A stretch of DNA of 10,533 nucleotides, taken from contig JASUSX010000048.1 of assembly GCA_030445875.1 (NCBI GenBank), positions 1-10,533 on the forward strand, given 5' to 3'. Within the stretch, counting starts at the first letter, position 1, and each line of letters begins with the position of its first letter. Made by a program: the position numbers and the translations under genes. This DNA is from Clostridia bacterium. GTDB taxonomy: Bacteria; Bacillota; DSM-521; Neomoorellales; Neomoorellaceae. The notes beneath the pieces are model-generated. The model was not told the origin of the DNA. It made no database searches and worked only from the letters and a program-made list of their open reading frames with translations. Shown in pieces: positions 1-7,661 of this stretch.

Positions 1-2
1 TA

Positions 3-440
3 CGCAGTATTGTCCAGCTTATGGATGAATACCTCGCTGCCGGCCGCATCCACCTCGACCCCTCCCGCAACACCGATCCGGTAACCTATCATGACCCCTG
101 CAACCTGGGCCGTAAAGAGGGCATTTTTGAAGAACCGCGCCGGGTGCTGCAGGCGGCGGTTGCCGATTTCCGGGAAATGACGCCCAACCGCGCGAACAAT
201 TATTGTTGCGGCGGCGGTGGCGGTATGCTCTCTTTAAGCGAGTTCGGCCAGGAGCGTATGGCCAAAGGCAGGGTCAAGATAGAACAGATCCAGCGTACGG
301 GGGCCAGGATCGTCGCCACCCCCTGCCACAACTGCGTTGATCAGTTAAATGATCTATGCCGCCATTACCACCTCGACGTGAAGGCCAAAAACCTGGTCGA
401 GCTGGTAGCCGATGCTCTGGTCTTAGATAGCAAGGAGTGA
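3..440 (+). CDS. CCG-domain Fe-S protein, HdrD/DsrK-like (5' partial)
   Basis: C-terminal part of a cysteine-rich Fe-S protein. The reading frame is open from base 3, so the gene begins before the window; the ATG at 21 is internal. Seen: one complete CCG-type cysteine motif, namely Cys in YHDPCNLG, 34 residues later the CC of NNYCCGGGGG, and 38 residues later CHNC. In HdrB, HdrD and DsrK such motifs bind an unusual Fe-S cluster used for disulfide or thiol redox chemistry. The run of five glycines after CC and the ending VKAKNLVELVADAL resemble DsrK/HmeD-type members more than classical HdrB. It stops 7 bases before the HdrA/Qmo-like gene, whose Shine-Dalgarno (AAGGAG, 432-437) lies in its last codons, so the two are almost certainly co-transcribed and probably form one electron-transfer complex. 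The substrate is unknown. A GlcF/LutA-like role is possible, but the Qmo-like partner favours an Hdr-type one. Confidence 0.85.
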   Translation, partial: RSIVQLMDEYLAAGRIHLDPSRNTDPVTYHDPCNLGRKEGIFEEPRRVLQAAVADFREMTPNRANNYCCGGGGGMLSLSEFGQERMAKGRVKIEQIQRTGARIVATPCHNCVDQLNDLCRHYHLDVKAKNLVELVADALVLDSKE

Positions 441-447
441 TAACTTC

Positions 448-3400
448 ATGGTGCCTAATAATAAATTACCCATCTCTGTACTGGGAGCCGGCATCGCTGG
501 AGTCCAGGCAGCCCTGGACCTGGCCCGCCTGGGCCACCGGGTGGTTCTTTTGGAACGCACCGCCCGGCCAGGGGGTAAATTCGCTCTACTCGCCAAAACC
601 TTTCCTACCAATGATTGCAGCGCCTGCGCCTTGACGCCGCCGGACAGCTTCTTTTGCATCCGTTCCCCCCATTTTATCCAGCAGGGCGGGGCAGATAATA
701 TTACCCTCCTTACCAGCGTCGAAGTACGAAAGTTAAGGGGGGATGCTGGCAGCTTCACCCTGCAACTTATCCGGGAAGGCCGGGAGGAAGAGTTAGAGGT
801 AGCGGCTATCCTCCTTTGCCCCGGCTACGAGGAATACCTGCCCCCCAGCCTCCCTGACCGCTATGGTTACGGGCGCTACCCGGGCGTAGTGACCGGCCTG
901 GAGCTGGAGCAGCGCCTGGCGACTAGCGGCTACCCGCAACGCCAGGGAGATAACGGCCCGGTACAGCGGGTGGCTTTTCTCCAGTGCGCCGGCTCCCGCG
1001 ACCCGGCCCATGGGGTGGCTTATTGTTCGGCCGTCTGCTGCATGTACGCCCTCAAGGAAGCCTTAATGCTCTACGAGGCGGCCACGGCGCAAAATCTACC
1101 CCTGCCGGAAATAACCCTTTTCTATATGGACCTGCGTACTTACGGCCAGGCCTACGAAGATTACCTGGCGCGGGCGCGGCAGGAGTACGGCCTGCAACTG
1201 GTGCGCTCTCGTATTCATAGTATTATCCAGACGCCGGCAAACCCCCGTCTTACGATCCGTTACGCCCTGGAAGATAGCCCGGCCAACGTGGAGGAATTCG
1301 ACCTGGCCGTGCTGGCAACGGGCTTGAGGCCGCCGGATGGCGCCCGGGACCTGGCCGCGACCCTGGGGATTGAACTCGACCCGGATGGTTTCTGCTTGAC
1401 GCCCGCCCTGGCCCCGGTTGCCACCTCGCGTCCCGGCATCTTCGTCGCCGGCGCCTTCAACGGCCCCTGCGATGTAATCGACGCCGTCACCCAAGGTTCA
1501 GCCGCGGCCGCTACCTGTGCCGCCTGGCTGCAAGAAAAAGAAAGGGAAACCCCTCATGCCTCGCCTTTGGCACCAAAAGAAGCTGAAAACGACAGCACAG
1601 CAGGCTTTAATCTGGAACCGGCTTTAGCCGGTTCCTACCCATCTCCCACCTCCCACCTCCAACCTCCCACCTCTATTTACAGGGTAGGTGTTTTTATCTG
1701 TGCCTGCGACCAACTGGATGCCGGCCTGGACCTGGATCAATTAGAGGAATACTGCCGCACTTTGCCTGGCGTAGTCAGGGTGCAGAGATTGTCCCTCTGC
1801 GACCCCGCCGCCGGCGAGGAACTGCGACAGGCTATCGCCGCCTCCGGCCTGAACCGCGTTGTGACGGCGGCCTGCAGCGCCCGCGCCTTGGAACCGGTCG
1901 TCAAAAGGCACCTGGTCCGGGCGGTCCTACCCGAAATGCTTCCCGGTGTAAAGGCTCTTACCGCTAATAATACAGCACCAGCAGGGGGTGAAGATGGCTG
2001 TATTTATAAAATAGTTAACCTCCTGGACCATGGGGTCCGGCTTTACAGCAATCGCCCCGAACTCGCCACCAGAAAAGCCCGGGACCTGATACGTATGGCG
2101 GTAGCGAGTTTGAACGTTGCCCCCCCGCCGGTGGAAGAAATGATCACGATAACCCCCGCTGCCTTGGTAATCGGCGGTGGGATAGCCGGCATGGTTGCCG
2201 CCCTCACTCTGGGAGACCTGGGTTATGAGGTGCACCTGGTAGAAAAAGAAACGCACCTGGGCGGCCACGGCCGCCGTTTGGGCCATACCCTGACCGGCGC
2301 CGACGTGCAGACCTACCTGGACGAGCTCAACCGGCGCCTTACGCAGCACCCCCATATCCATCTCCATCTTGACGCTGAAATCATAGCTACAGCCGGTCAC
2401 CCGGGCTCCTTCCGGACGGAAATTGATGTTGCCGGGGAAAGGAGGGAAACCATCGGCCACGGCGTTACCATCCTGGCGACAGGGGCTGGGGAAAAAAAGC
2501 CGCAGCAGTACCTCTACGGCCACCACCCGGCGGTAGTGACCGGGTTAGAGTTGGAAGACCTGCTTAAAGACCACGCCAGGCTGGCCGGCCTGCAGCAGGT
2601 GGTATTCATCCAGTGTGTCCATTCCCGCGATGTCGACCATCCCTATTGCAGCCGCACCTGTTGCAGTGAGACTATAAAAAACGCCCTGGAACTCAAGCGG
2701 ATCAACCCGGCGGCCCAAATCTACGTCCTCAACCGGGATATTATGACCTACGGCCGGCAGGAGGAGTGGTATGAGGCAGCCCGTTCCCGCGGCGTCCTCT
2801 TCCTGCGCTACCAGGCCGAAAACCCGCCTCGCGTAACTGCTGCCGCAGCAGGTACGGGCTCCGGGCGCAGGGTGCATATCCGGGCCTATGATTCTATCCT
2901 GGATGAGGAAGTCGTTATTGACGCTGACTTGTTGGTGCTGGCCACCGGTATGGAACCCCGGGCGGACAATGCCCGGTTGGCCTCCCTGTTCCAAGCGCCC
3001 CTGGACGAGCATGGCTTTTTCGCCGCCAGCCACCCCAAATTAAAGCCCGTGGAGACGCCGGTGCCCGGCATCTTTACCTGTGGCCTGGCAGCAGGGCCCA
3101 AGAACCTGGAGGAAACCATAGCCTCGGCCCGAGCCGCAGCCGGTAAGGCGGCGGCCATCCTGGCCCGGGAGAGCTACCAGCTCCCCCACCAAGTCGCCCG
3201 GGTCGAAGGCGCCTGCGCCGCCTGCCTCACCTGCGTACGCATCTGCCCCCACGGTGCCCCGGCTATTAAAGATCACCGCTCCCATATCGACCCCCTCCTC
3301 TGCCAGGGCTGCGGTGCCTGCGTAGCCGCCTGTCCGGCTGGAGCCATTACCCTGACGGGTTACAGCCAGGTCGAAGTAGCCGCCGAACTCCAAACCCTGA

Positions 3401-3822
3401 GTAGGACGCCGGAGGAGACAGCGGGTACCGTTATCTTCACCTGCAGTTACTGTGCCTACGCCAACTTTGAAAATGCCGCCGGGATCGACTGCCAGGACGA
3501 TGTCTCCGTGTTGCAAGTACCCTGTTTAAGCCGGATCGGCACCCTGGAGGTGCTGCAGGCCGTCGAGGCCGGAGCTCGGCAAATCGTACTGACGGGCTGC
3601 GTCGAGGGCCAGTGTCACTTCCGGCCAGCCAGGAACTACGGCAGCAAGCCCTCTCGCCCCGACCCCATGCTGTGCCAGGAACAGGCCTGGCGCCGTGCCC
3701 GGCAGATACTGGACGAAATCGGTTTTGACGCCGGTATGGTAAAGATCTTACCCCTCCCCCCTCCTATCCCCGACCAGGGCCGGATACCTCTCAGCTGCCC
3801 GGCAGGTAAAGCTTTGTTGTAA
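448..3822 (+). CDS. QmoA-QmoB-type HdrA fusion with 2x4Fe-4S and MvhD domain
   Basis: A 1124-residue cytoplasmic flavin/Fe-S electron-transfer protein. ATG 448 follows AAGGAG by 10 bases. Domains in order: first HdrA-like FAD unit, residues 1-370, with GAGIAG (13-18), PGGK (41-44), TNDCSAC (C57, C60) and the HdrA cluster motif QC...YCSAVCC (C180, C193, C197, C198); a low-complexity linker, about 371-412; a QmoB-like N-terminal segment starting YRVGVFICAC; a second HdrA-like FAD unit with GGGIAG (576-581) and QC...YCSRTCC (C723, C734, C738, C739); two 4Fe-4S motifs, from C923 and from C952; and an MvhD/FlpD-like domain with C999, C1002, C1026, C1051 and C1056. Known: QmoA (about 400 residues) and QmoB (about 750, with a C-terminal MvhD domain) are separate proteins that pass electrons to APS reductase in sulfate reducers; HdrA can bifurcate electrons. 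Here they are joined in QmoA-QmoB order. The partner and direction of electron flow are inferred, not shown. Confidence 0.9.
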   Translation: MVPNNKLPISVLGAGIAGVQAALDLARLGHRVVLLERTARPGGKFALLAKTFPTNDCSACALTPPDSFFCIRSPHFIQQGGADNITLLTSVEVRKLRGDAGSFTLQLIREGREEELEVAAILLCPGYEEYLPPSLPDRYGYGRYPGVVTGLELEQRLATSGYPQRQGDNGPVQRVAFLQCAGSRDPAHGVAYCSAVCCMYALKEALMLYEAATAQNLPLPEITLFYMDLRTYGQAYEDYLARARQEYGLQLVRSRIHSIIQTPANPRLTIRYALEDSPANVEEFDLAVLATGLRPPDGARDLAATLGIELDPDGFCLTPALAPVATSRPGIFVAGAFNGPCDVIDAVTQGSAAAATCAAWLQEKERETPHASPLAPKEAENDSTAGFNLEPALAGSYPSPTSHLQPPTSIYRVGVFICACDQLDAGLDLDQLEEYCRTLPGVVRVQRLSLCDPAAGEELRQAIAASGLNRVVTAACSARALEPVVKRHLVRAVLPEMLPGVKALTANNTAPAGGEDGCIYKIVNLLDHGVRLYSNRPELATRKARDLIRMAVASLNVAPPPVEEMITITPAALVIGGGIAGMVAALTLGDLGYEVHLVEKETHLGGHGRRLGHTLTGADVQTYLDELNRRLTQHPHIHLHLDAEIIATAGHPGSFRTEIDVAGERRETIGHGVTILATGAGEKKPQQYLYGHHPAVVTGLELEDLLKDHARLAGLQQVVFIQCVHSRDVDHPYCSRTCCSETIKNALELKRINPAAQIYVLNRDIMTYGRQEEWYEAARSRGVLFLRYQAENPPRVTAAAAGTGSGRRVHIRAYDSILDEEVVIDADLLVLATGMEPRADNARLASLFQAPLDEHGFFAASHPKLKPVETPVPGIFTCGLAAGPKNLEETIASARAAAGKAAAILARESYQLPHQVARVEGACAACLTCVRICPHGAPAIKDHRSHIDPLLCQGCGACVAACPAGAITLTGYSQVEVAAELQTLSRTPEETAGTVIFTCSYCAYANFENAAGIDCQDDVSVLQVPCLSRIGTLEVLQAVEAGARQIVLTGCVEGQCHFRPARNYGSKPSRPDPMLCQEQAWRRARQILDEIGFDAGMVKILPLPPPIPDQGRIPLSCPAGKALL
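1614..1635. repeat. Perfect palindrome inside the fusion linker
   Basis: GGAACCGGC (1614-1622), loop TTTA, GCCGGTTCC (1627-1635): a 9-bp perfect stem with a 4-base loop, lying in frame within the linker between the QmoA-like and QmoB-like halves and encoding LEPALAGS. Stem-loops of this kind are expected between genes rather than in coding sequence. It is followed after 8 bases by a heptamer tandem repeat, and together they look like a captured intergenic or mobile repeat. It is not followed by a T run, so it is not an intrinsic terminator as it stands. Confidence 0.85.
1644..1671. repeat. Four tandem heptamers (TCCCACC)
   Basis: TCCCACC at 1644-1650 and 1651-1657, the variant TCCAACC at 1658-1664, and TCCCACC at 1665-1671. 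Seven is not a multiple of three, so the repeat reads through all frames and gives a Ser/Pro/Thr/His/Leu-rich linker. Short heptamer tandem repeats are typically intergenic and expand or contract by slippage. A one-copy change here would shift the frame and disconnect the two halves of the fusion protein. Confidence 0.85.
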
Positions 3823-3850
3823 AAACCGGTATTCAGGGCGGGCCTCTGTC

Positions 3851-3856
3851 TATAAT
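3851..3856 (+). promoter_or_regulatory. Possible -10 element before the FAD oxidoreductase gene
   Basis: A perfect TATAAT lies in the 175-base spacer between the Hdr-like gene and the FAD oxidoreductase gene. The -35 position at 17-base spacing (3828-3833, GGTATT) is poor, so this is either a weak or activator-dependent promoter or chance. If used, transcription would start near 3863 and give a leader of about 135 bases. No terminator is visible after the Hdr-like gene, so read-through from upstream is also possible. Confidence 0.3.
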
Positions 3857-3997
3857 CGCTGCCATGGCTACGTCAGGCCTGGACACTGGACAAAGGTTAA
3901 CAGAAGTGCAGGGTGAGACGCCATCCCAGCTGGAGAGTCTGTAAACCGCTACAGGTGACTTTAAGGCTTTTCAAAAAGCAGAAAGGGGTGTACTGGT
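3857..3997 (+). other. Untranslated leader with tandem heptamer and weak hairpin
   Basis: There is no gene here. It holds a perfect tandem duplication of CTGGACA (3879-3885 and 3886-3892), a weak hairpin CTGTA (3939-3943) / TACAG (3950-3954) that can be extended by AGT/ACT across a bulge, and a short GCTTT/AAAGC hairpin just before the ribosome binding site AAAGGGG (about 3982-3988). The leader is long enough for a regulatory RNA, but it matches no riboswitch class I recognise. Confidence 0.4.
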
Positions 3998-5233
3998 ATG
4001 CAACACACAGATATCCTTGTTGTCGGCGGAGGGATTGCCGGCCATACAGCGGCCCTGGCCGCCCGGAGATACTACCAGGATAAAAAGGTTACCCTGGTGC
4101 GGAGAGAGATCCGGCCCTTGATCCCCTGGGGCCTGGCTTACGCCAGCGCCGCCGGAACCCTGGATAAATATGTCCTGAGCGACGCCTGGCTCCGGCAGGC
4201 GGGAGTTAAACTGGTAATCGATGCCGTGACGGCAATTGACTGCCGGAACCAACGCGTCACCACCGCCTGCGGCGAAGAAATATACTATGCAAAAATGATC
4301 CTGGCTACCGGTTCCTTCCCGGCCCCTCTTTCCCTTAAGGGGGCCGACCTGCCCGGTGTCTTTGTCCTTAAAAAAGAGTTGCCCTACCTCAAAGAAATGC
4401 AGCAACGTCTGGCTGAGGCCACAAACCTGGTCATTATCGGCGGAGGCATGAACGGCGTCGAACTGGCCCTGGCCTGTAGCGCCAGGCCCCAGCGGCGCGT
4501 TACCCTGGTGGAGCTGCTCCCCCGCTGCCTGGCCCGGGTCTTTAGCGATGAGTTCTGCGAGCTGGTGGAAGAGAAGCTCCGCCAGCGGGGCGTGGAGATT
4601 ATCACCGCCACCGGCGTGGTAGCATTGCTGGGCGGCAACCGGGTGGAACAGGTACAGTTCAGCAACGGCCTTGCTTTGCCTGCCGATGCAGTTATTCTGG
4701 CTAATGGCACTCTGCCCCGTACTGATTTAGCCCGGCAGGCCGGTCTGGAAACCGACGAATATGCCGGCATCCTGGTGGATGACTATATGCGAACCAGTGA
4801 TGCCGCCATTTTTGCCGCTGGCGACTGCACCGCGTTCCGTTCCCATGCTGTTCCTGGAGTTCCCCTGCCCCGGCAGGCCCGCATGGCTGGCCAGGAAGCG
4901 CGGGTAGCTGCCGCCAACCTCTTTACCCTCCAGCGCCGCCGGGAGAACGCCGTCGCCAAATTTTCCGTCGCCGTGGGGGACCTGGCCCTGGGTTCCGTGG
5001 GCCTGGTAAAAGACCTGGCCCCGGAAGCCAGGCTCGTAGAGCCTGCTTCTGCTGCTATCTCCACTGTGGTGGTGAGTGATCTGACGGTTCGAGTGGCTTA
5101 TGCCCGGGAGAACGGGGCAACCCTGGCCGCCCAGGTCCAGGGCCAACCCCTGGCCCGGGTGCGGGAAACCATGGCCTATCTGGCGACCGCCATTGAGCAG
5201 CAAACCCCTTTCACCGAACTGGCCCTGGCCTGA
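3998..5233 (+). CDS. FAD/NAD(P)-dependent oxidoreductase, CoA-disulfide-reductase/Nox-like fold
   Basis: A 411-residue soluble flavoprotein. ATG 3998 follows AAAGGGG by about 9 bases. The N-terminal FAD-binding GGGIAG (residues 10-15), the NAD(P)-binding GGGMNG (148-153) and the second FAD contact AAGDC (G275, D276) give the standard two-dinucleotide fold (COG0446 type), followed by a short C-terminal dimerisation-like domain of about 85 residues. Relatives oxidise NADH or NADPH and reduce disulfides, oxygen, ferredoxin-like proteins or nitrite-reductase partners. The cysteine that CoA-disulfide reductases and Nox enzymes carry after the first strand is absent: the matching segment reads RPLIPWGLAYASAAG. 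There is no CxxxxC pair either, so a thiol-disulfide mechanism is unlikely and direct flavin-to-partner transfer is more plausible. Its position after the Hdr/Qmo-like gene on the same strand suggests that it feeds or drains that complex, but the physiological partner is unknown. Confidence 0.85.
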   Translation: MQHTDILVVGGGIAGHTAALAARRYYQDKKVTLVRREIRPLIPWGLAYASAAGTLDKYVLSDAWLRQAGVKLVIDAVTAIDCRNQRVTTACGEEIYYAKMILATGSFPAPLSLKGADLPGVFVLKKELPYLKEMQQRLAEATNLVIIGGGMNGVELALACSARPQRRVTLVELLPRCLARVFSDEFCELVEEKLRQRGVEIITATGVVALLGGNRVEQVQFSNGLALPADAVILANGTLPRTDLARQAGLETDEYAGILVDDYMRTSDAAIFAAGDCTAFRSHAVPGVPLPRQARMAGQEARVAAANLFTLQRRRENAVAKFSVAVGDLALGSVGLVKDLAPEARLVEPASAAISTVVVSDLTVRVAYARENGATLAAQVQGQPLARVRETMAYLATAIEQQTPFTELALA

Positions 5234-5272
5234 CTAACCCTTAACGACGCCAGTTGCCAACCCGCCCGCTAA

Positions 5273-5303
5273 AAAAGTGGCGCCGCAAGGCGCTACTTTT
5301 ATT
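5273..5303 (+). terminator. Intrinsic terminator after the FAD oxidoreductase gene
   Basis: AAAAGTGGCGCC (5273-5284), loop GCAA, GGCGCTACTTTT (5289-5300): a 12-bp stem with one G-U pair and a GNRA-type tetraloop, followed by T-rich sequence. It starts 40 bases after the stop codon. The A run before the stem means it could also act on the minus strand. It insulates the electron-transfer genes from the decayed zone that follows. Confidence 0.9.
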
Positions 5304-5326
5304 CCCCTTGCCCCTTTCTAAGCCCT

Positions 5327-5725
5327 TTGCCAGTTTTTCAGCAGGGCAATAAATTATCCCAGGTTGAGGTCTTCTACCCCTCCCCTCTTCTCAGTAAAGG
5401 AGTAGTCTTAATCGATACTCCCGGCATTGGTTCAACTTTCCGGCATAACACTGAAGCTACCCTTAACTTCCTGCCCCAGTGTGACGCCGCCTTATTTCTC
5501 GTTTCGGCAGATCCGCCGATCACCGAGGTGGAAGTAGAATTTTTAAAAGCGGTTCGTTCCAGGGTTACGCACCTCTTTTTCATCTTAAATAAGGTGGATT
5601 ACCTTAACCTGGAGCAGAACCAAAACACGGTTCAAGGGATTACCAGGTTCCGTTCCCTCACCGAAGAATTCCAGGAGATCCTGGCCAAATTCTCCGGTGA
5701 GCCTTTCCGCGATCCACATGAATGA
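5327..5725 (+). pseudogene. Dynamin-like GTPase remnant
   Basis: An open frame of 132 codons, counted from a TTG at 5327, matches the middle of a bacterial dynamin-family GTPase. G3 is DTPG (30-33), followed by IGS, HNTEA and [15 protein letters not shown]4 is NKVD (88-91). The P-loop (G1) and G2 regions that should precede it are missing, because the frame runs back only into the terminator hairpin. Everything after roughly residue 130 is also gone, including the helical stalk and membrane-binding parts; such proteins usually exceed 550 residues. No convincing ribosome binding site precedes it. I therefore call it a remnant truncated at both ends. It could conceivably be translated from the TTG, but without a P-loop it would not bind GTP normally. 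It ends 2 bases from the convergent MutS-like gene. Confidence 0.8.
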
Positions 5726-5727
5726 AT

Positions 5728-7230
5728 TTAATTACCCTTTCCGAATATGCTGTTATATAAATCTTCGCCATAACTGGTTTGCAATGGTTCGCCTGCGATT
5801 AACTTAAAAGTTCGTGTTCCGTCGGCTTGCCTTTCAGCCCGCAGGAAAAGGGCGTTTGCCATTTTTTTATCGTAAAAGCCATGGGCAAACTCATATAAAT
5901 GCGTAACGAAGAAAACTTTGATACGCTTTTCCAATAAGGCGCAAACTATCTGCCTGGCAATCTCCGAGCCTTCTCTTTCGTTTGTCGCGGCAAATGATTC
6001 ATTAAACAGCACTATGGAATTCGACGTTATATGGTCTACGATATCGCTCATTCTGCTGAGTTCTTCATCAAGTTTGCCGCTTTTCATGGTGGCGTCTTCT
6101 TCCCGTTTGTAGTGCGTGAAAAGGCCGTCGCAGACATTGGCACGGAAAGACTCAGCCGGTATAAACATGCCGCATTGCATCATCAATTGGGCCAAACCTA
6201 TGCTGCGCAAAAAAGTCGATTTGCCGCCCTGATTGGCGCCTGTGATTATTACGAGGTCTTTATTGTCAGCATTCACATCGTTACCCACAATTCTTTGTTC
6301 CAGGCTTAAAGCCAGACAGACATCGTATAATCCATTAAAAGAATGTCTGCGTTCGCCGGGAGGCAGCGGTAGGGGAAAGGACATGGGCTCCCCCTTTGGG
6401 GCCAGTTGCTCATGTAAATTCAAACAACCAACGTAAAAGGCCAATTCGGTCCGCAAAACGTTAAAAAAACTGAGAATATGATCAGTGGACTGGGCGAGGG
6501 CATTGGCCACAAGGTTAATCCCTCTGTCTTTTAATTCCGACAGGGCCCTGGCGCCGCTTTCATCGCGTTCACTGATATAAAAAGTGTAAACGGGCGGTTT
6601 TGGGGCAAAGATCCGCTCCATCCAACTCTGTTTTTTATCTCGTGGTTTACGAAGAATGTAATTAATACCTTTATTACCTTTTCCTAATTCAGCGCTGATC
6701 AAAACTCCATCGCGAAATTTCAGTTCCCTTAGATGATTTTGGACGCCGGCGAAATATTCGTCATCAAGTTCTTCGTTAAGCATCGCGAAAAACGCTGTAA
6801 AGCCCTCTGACTCAAATTTATCGGCATGTTCATCGGCGATAGTTCTTAGTTTTTTAAGCATACCCACAAACATCTGCAACACTTCTACTGATCTATACAA
6901 TATGGCAGCGGGGTATCTGCTGAAAATGCTTAAGTAATTCTTTTTCTCGCTTTCAATTGATTCTACCGCGATATAGTAGATAGCCCTGACAATTGAGGAA
7001 TTTCTAAGGCAATCTCTTAAAATATCCTGCCGGTATAATATTGTGTCCAGATCATTATTTAAACAGGACAAAATAGCTTTCTTTGCTACTTTAAATAAAA
7101 ATTCGTCACCGCGCGCCATAGCATTGAACAGCGTGTTTAATTCCAGGTCTTGGGTTAGTACTTGTTCATTAGATGGTAATTCTTGCTGCAAGTCAAAATT
7201 ATGATCTTTATACATGAGAAAAACCTTCAT
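5728..7230 (-). CDS. MutS-related ATPase without mismatch-recognition domain
   Basis: A 500-residue protein of the MutS superfamily with a helical lever/clamp-like region followed by the ABC-type ATPase domain. Walker A is GANQGGKST (331-339) and the Walker B segment is SIVLFNE (N410, E411), continuing into [14 protein letters not shown]; a later TH (in FFVTHLYE) fits the ABC H-loop. There is no N-terminal mismatch-binding domain with the F-x-E motif, so it is not classical MutS. The Walker B aspartate is Asn here. Start: ATG at 7230, because it overlaps the TGA of the upstream MutS-like gene as ATGA and follows AAAGGAG by 11 bases; a longer TTG start at 7254 would swallow that ribosome binding site. 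The gene is clearly AT-richer than its neighbours, suggesting foreign origin or relaxed selection. The upstream partner is truncated and no promoter is evident, so expression is uncertain. Function unknown: DNA-structure binding or repair is a family-based guess. Confidence 0.85.
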   Translation of the reverse strand: MKVFLMYKDHNFDLQQELPSNEQVLTQDLELNTLFNAMARGDEFLFKVAKKAILSCLNNDLDTILYRQDILRDCLRNSSIVRAIYYIAVESIESEKKNYLSIFSRYPAAILYRSVEVLQMFVGMLKKLRTIADEHADKFESEGFTAFFAMLNEELDDEYFAGVQNHLRELKFRDGVLISAELGKGNKGINYILRKPRDKKQSWMERIFAPKPPVYTFYISERDESGARALSELKDRGINLVANALAQSTDHILSFFNVLRTELAFYVGCLNLHEQLAPKGEPMSFPLPLPPGERRHSFNGLYDVCLALSLEQRIVGNDVNADNKDLVIITGANQGGKSTFLRSIGLAQLMMQCGMFIPAESFRANVCDGLFTHYKREEDATMKSGKLDEELSRMSDIVDHITSNSIVLFNESFAATNEREGSEIARQIVCALLEKRIKVFFVTHLYEFAHGFYDKKMANALFLRAERQADGTRTFKLIAGEPLQTSYGEDLYNSIFGKGN

Positions 7231-7661
7231 AATTTTATCCGCTCCTTTAAACAAGCGTATGTGAGTCGATACTTTTCGGCAATTGATATCGCGTATGCAA
7301 GTCCATCAGCAGGCCTTCTTACAATCTTATATGTTCGCAATGCTGGATTTTCGGGTACTACCGTGCTGACCATGCTTACGGTTTTCTGACTTAAAGATGC
7401 TAATTCATCTATAAATGTTACGCAAACGCATAGTAAATCCAGTTGTATTATCCTCTCCATTACCTTCTGGCTTAAATAAATAGCATCTTTCAATGTTGTG
7501 GAAGTGAAAATCTCATTCATGATGATAATGCTGTTGGAAGTGGAGTGGCTGAGGATATCATGAATTCTGACCAGGTCATCCTGTAGTTTACCACGGAGGT
7601 TTTTGATGTTCTCTTCTTTTTCAAAATGGGTAAAAAGCTTGTCGAACAGGAAGAGCCGCGC
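7227..7661 (-). pseudogene. 5'-truncated second MutS-related ATPase
   Basis: C-terminal part only of a paralogue of the neighbouring MutS-like ATPase. [24 protein letters not shown] and [11 protein letters not shown] line up with [24 protein letters not shown] and [11 protein letters not shown] of the intact gene. The lever region and Walker A, probably two thirds or more of the protein, are missing. MutS similarity begins abruptly at [10 protein letters not shown]. Immediately before it the DNA belongs to an MFS transporter gene read in another frame, so this is a recombination joint at about 7661. A TTG at 7673 could in principle start translation but lies in the foreign part. The Asn-Glu in Walker B is shared with the intact gene. 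The ATGA overlap with that gene indicates that the two once formed a co-translated pair, perhaps a heterodimer. Confidence 0.8.

Noticed and set aside
1096..1494. Long minus-strand open frames opposite the Qmo-like gene, here and at 1927-2526, 2545-3033 and 3040-3516
   Set aside because: They lie opposite a strongly supported gene, show no recognisable domains or ribosome binding sites, and arise from GC-rich codon structure.
1644..1671. CRISPR-like repeat
   Set aside because: The units are 7 bases in direct tandem without spacers; this is a simple heptamer repeat.
3930..3975. Possible THF-type or other metabolite riboswitch (starts GGAGAGT, contains a small hairpin)
   Set aside because: Only the short GGAGAGT string is shared; the conserved core and pseudoknot partners are not found.
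3998..5233. Membrane type II NADH dehydrogenase (Ndh)
   Set aside because: There is no C-terminal amphipathic membrane helix, and the motifs fit the Nox/CoA-disulfide reductase-like fold better.
5728..7230. Classical MutS1 or MutS2
   Set aside because: There is no mismatch-recognition domain with F-x-E and no C-terminal Smr domain, and the length is only 500 residues.
7231..7254. Longer TTG start for the intact MutS-like protein
   Set aside because: It would place the clear AAAGGAG site inside the coding region; the ATG at 7230 has that site and the ATGA overlap.
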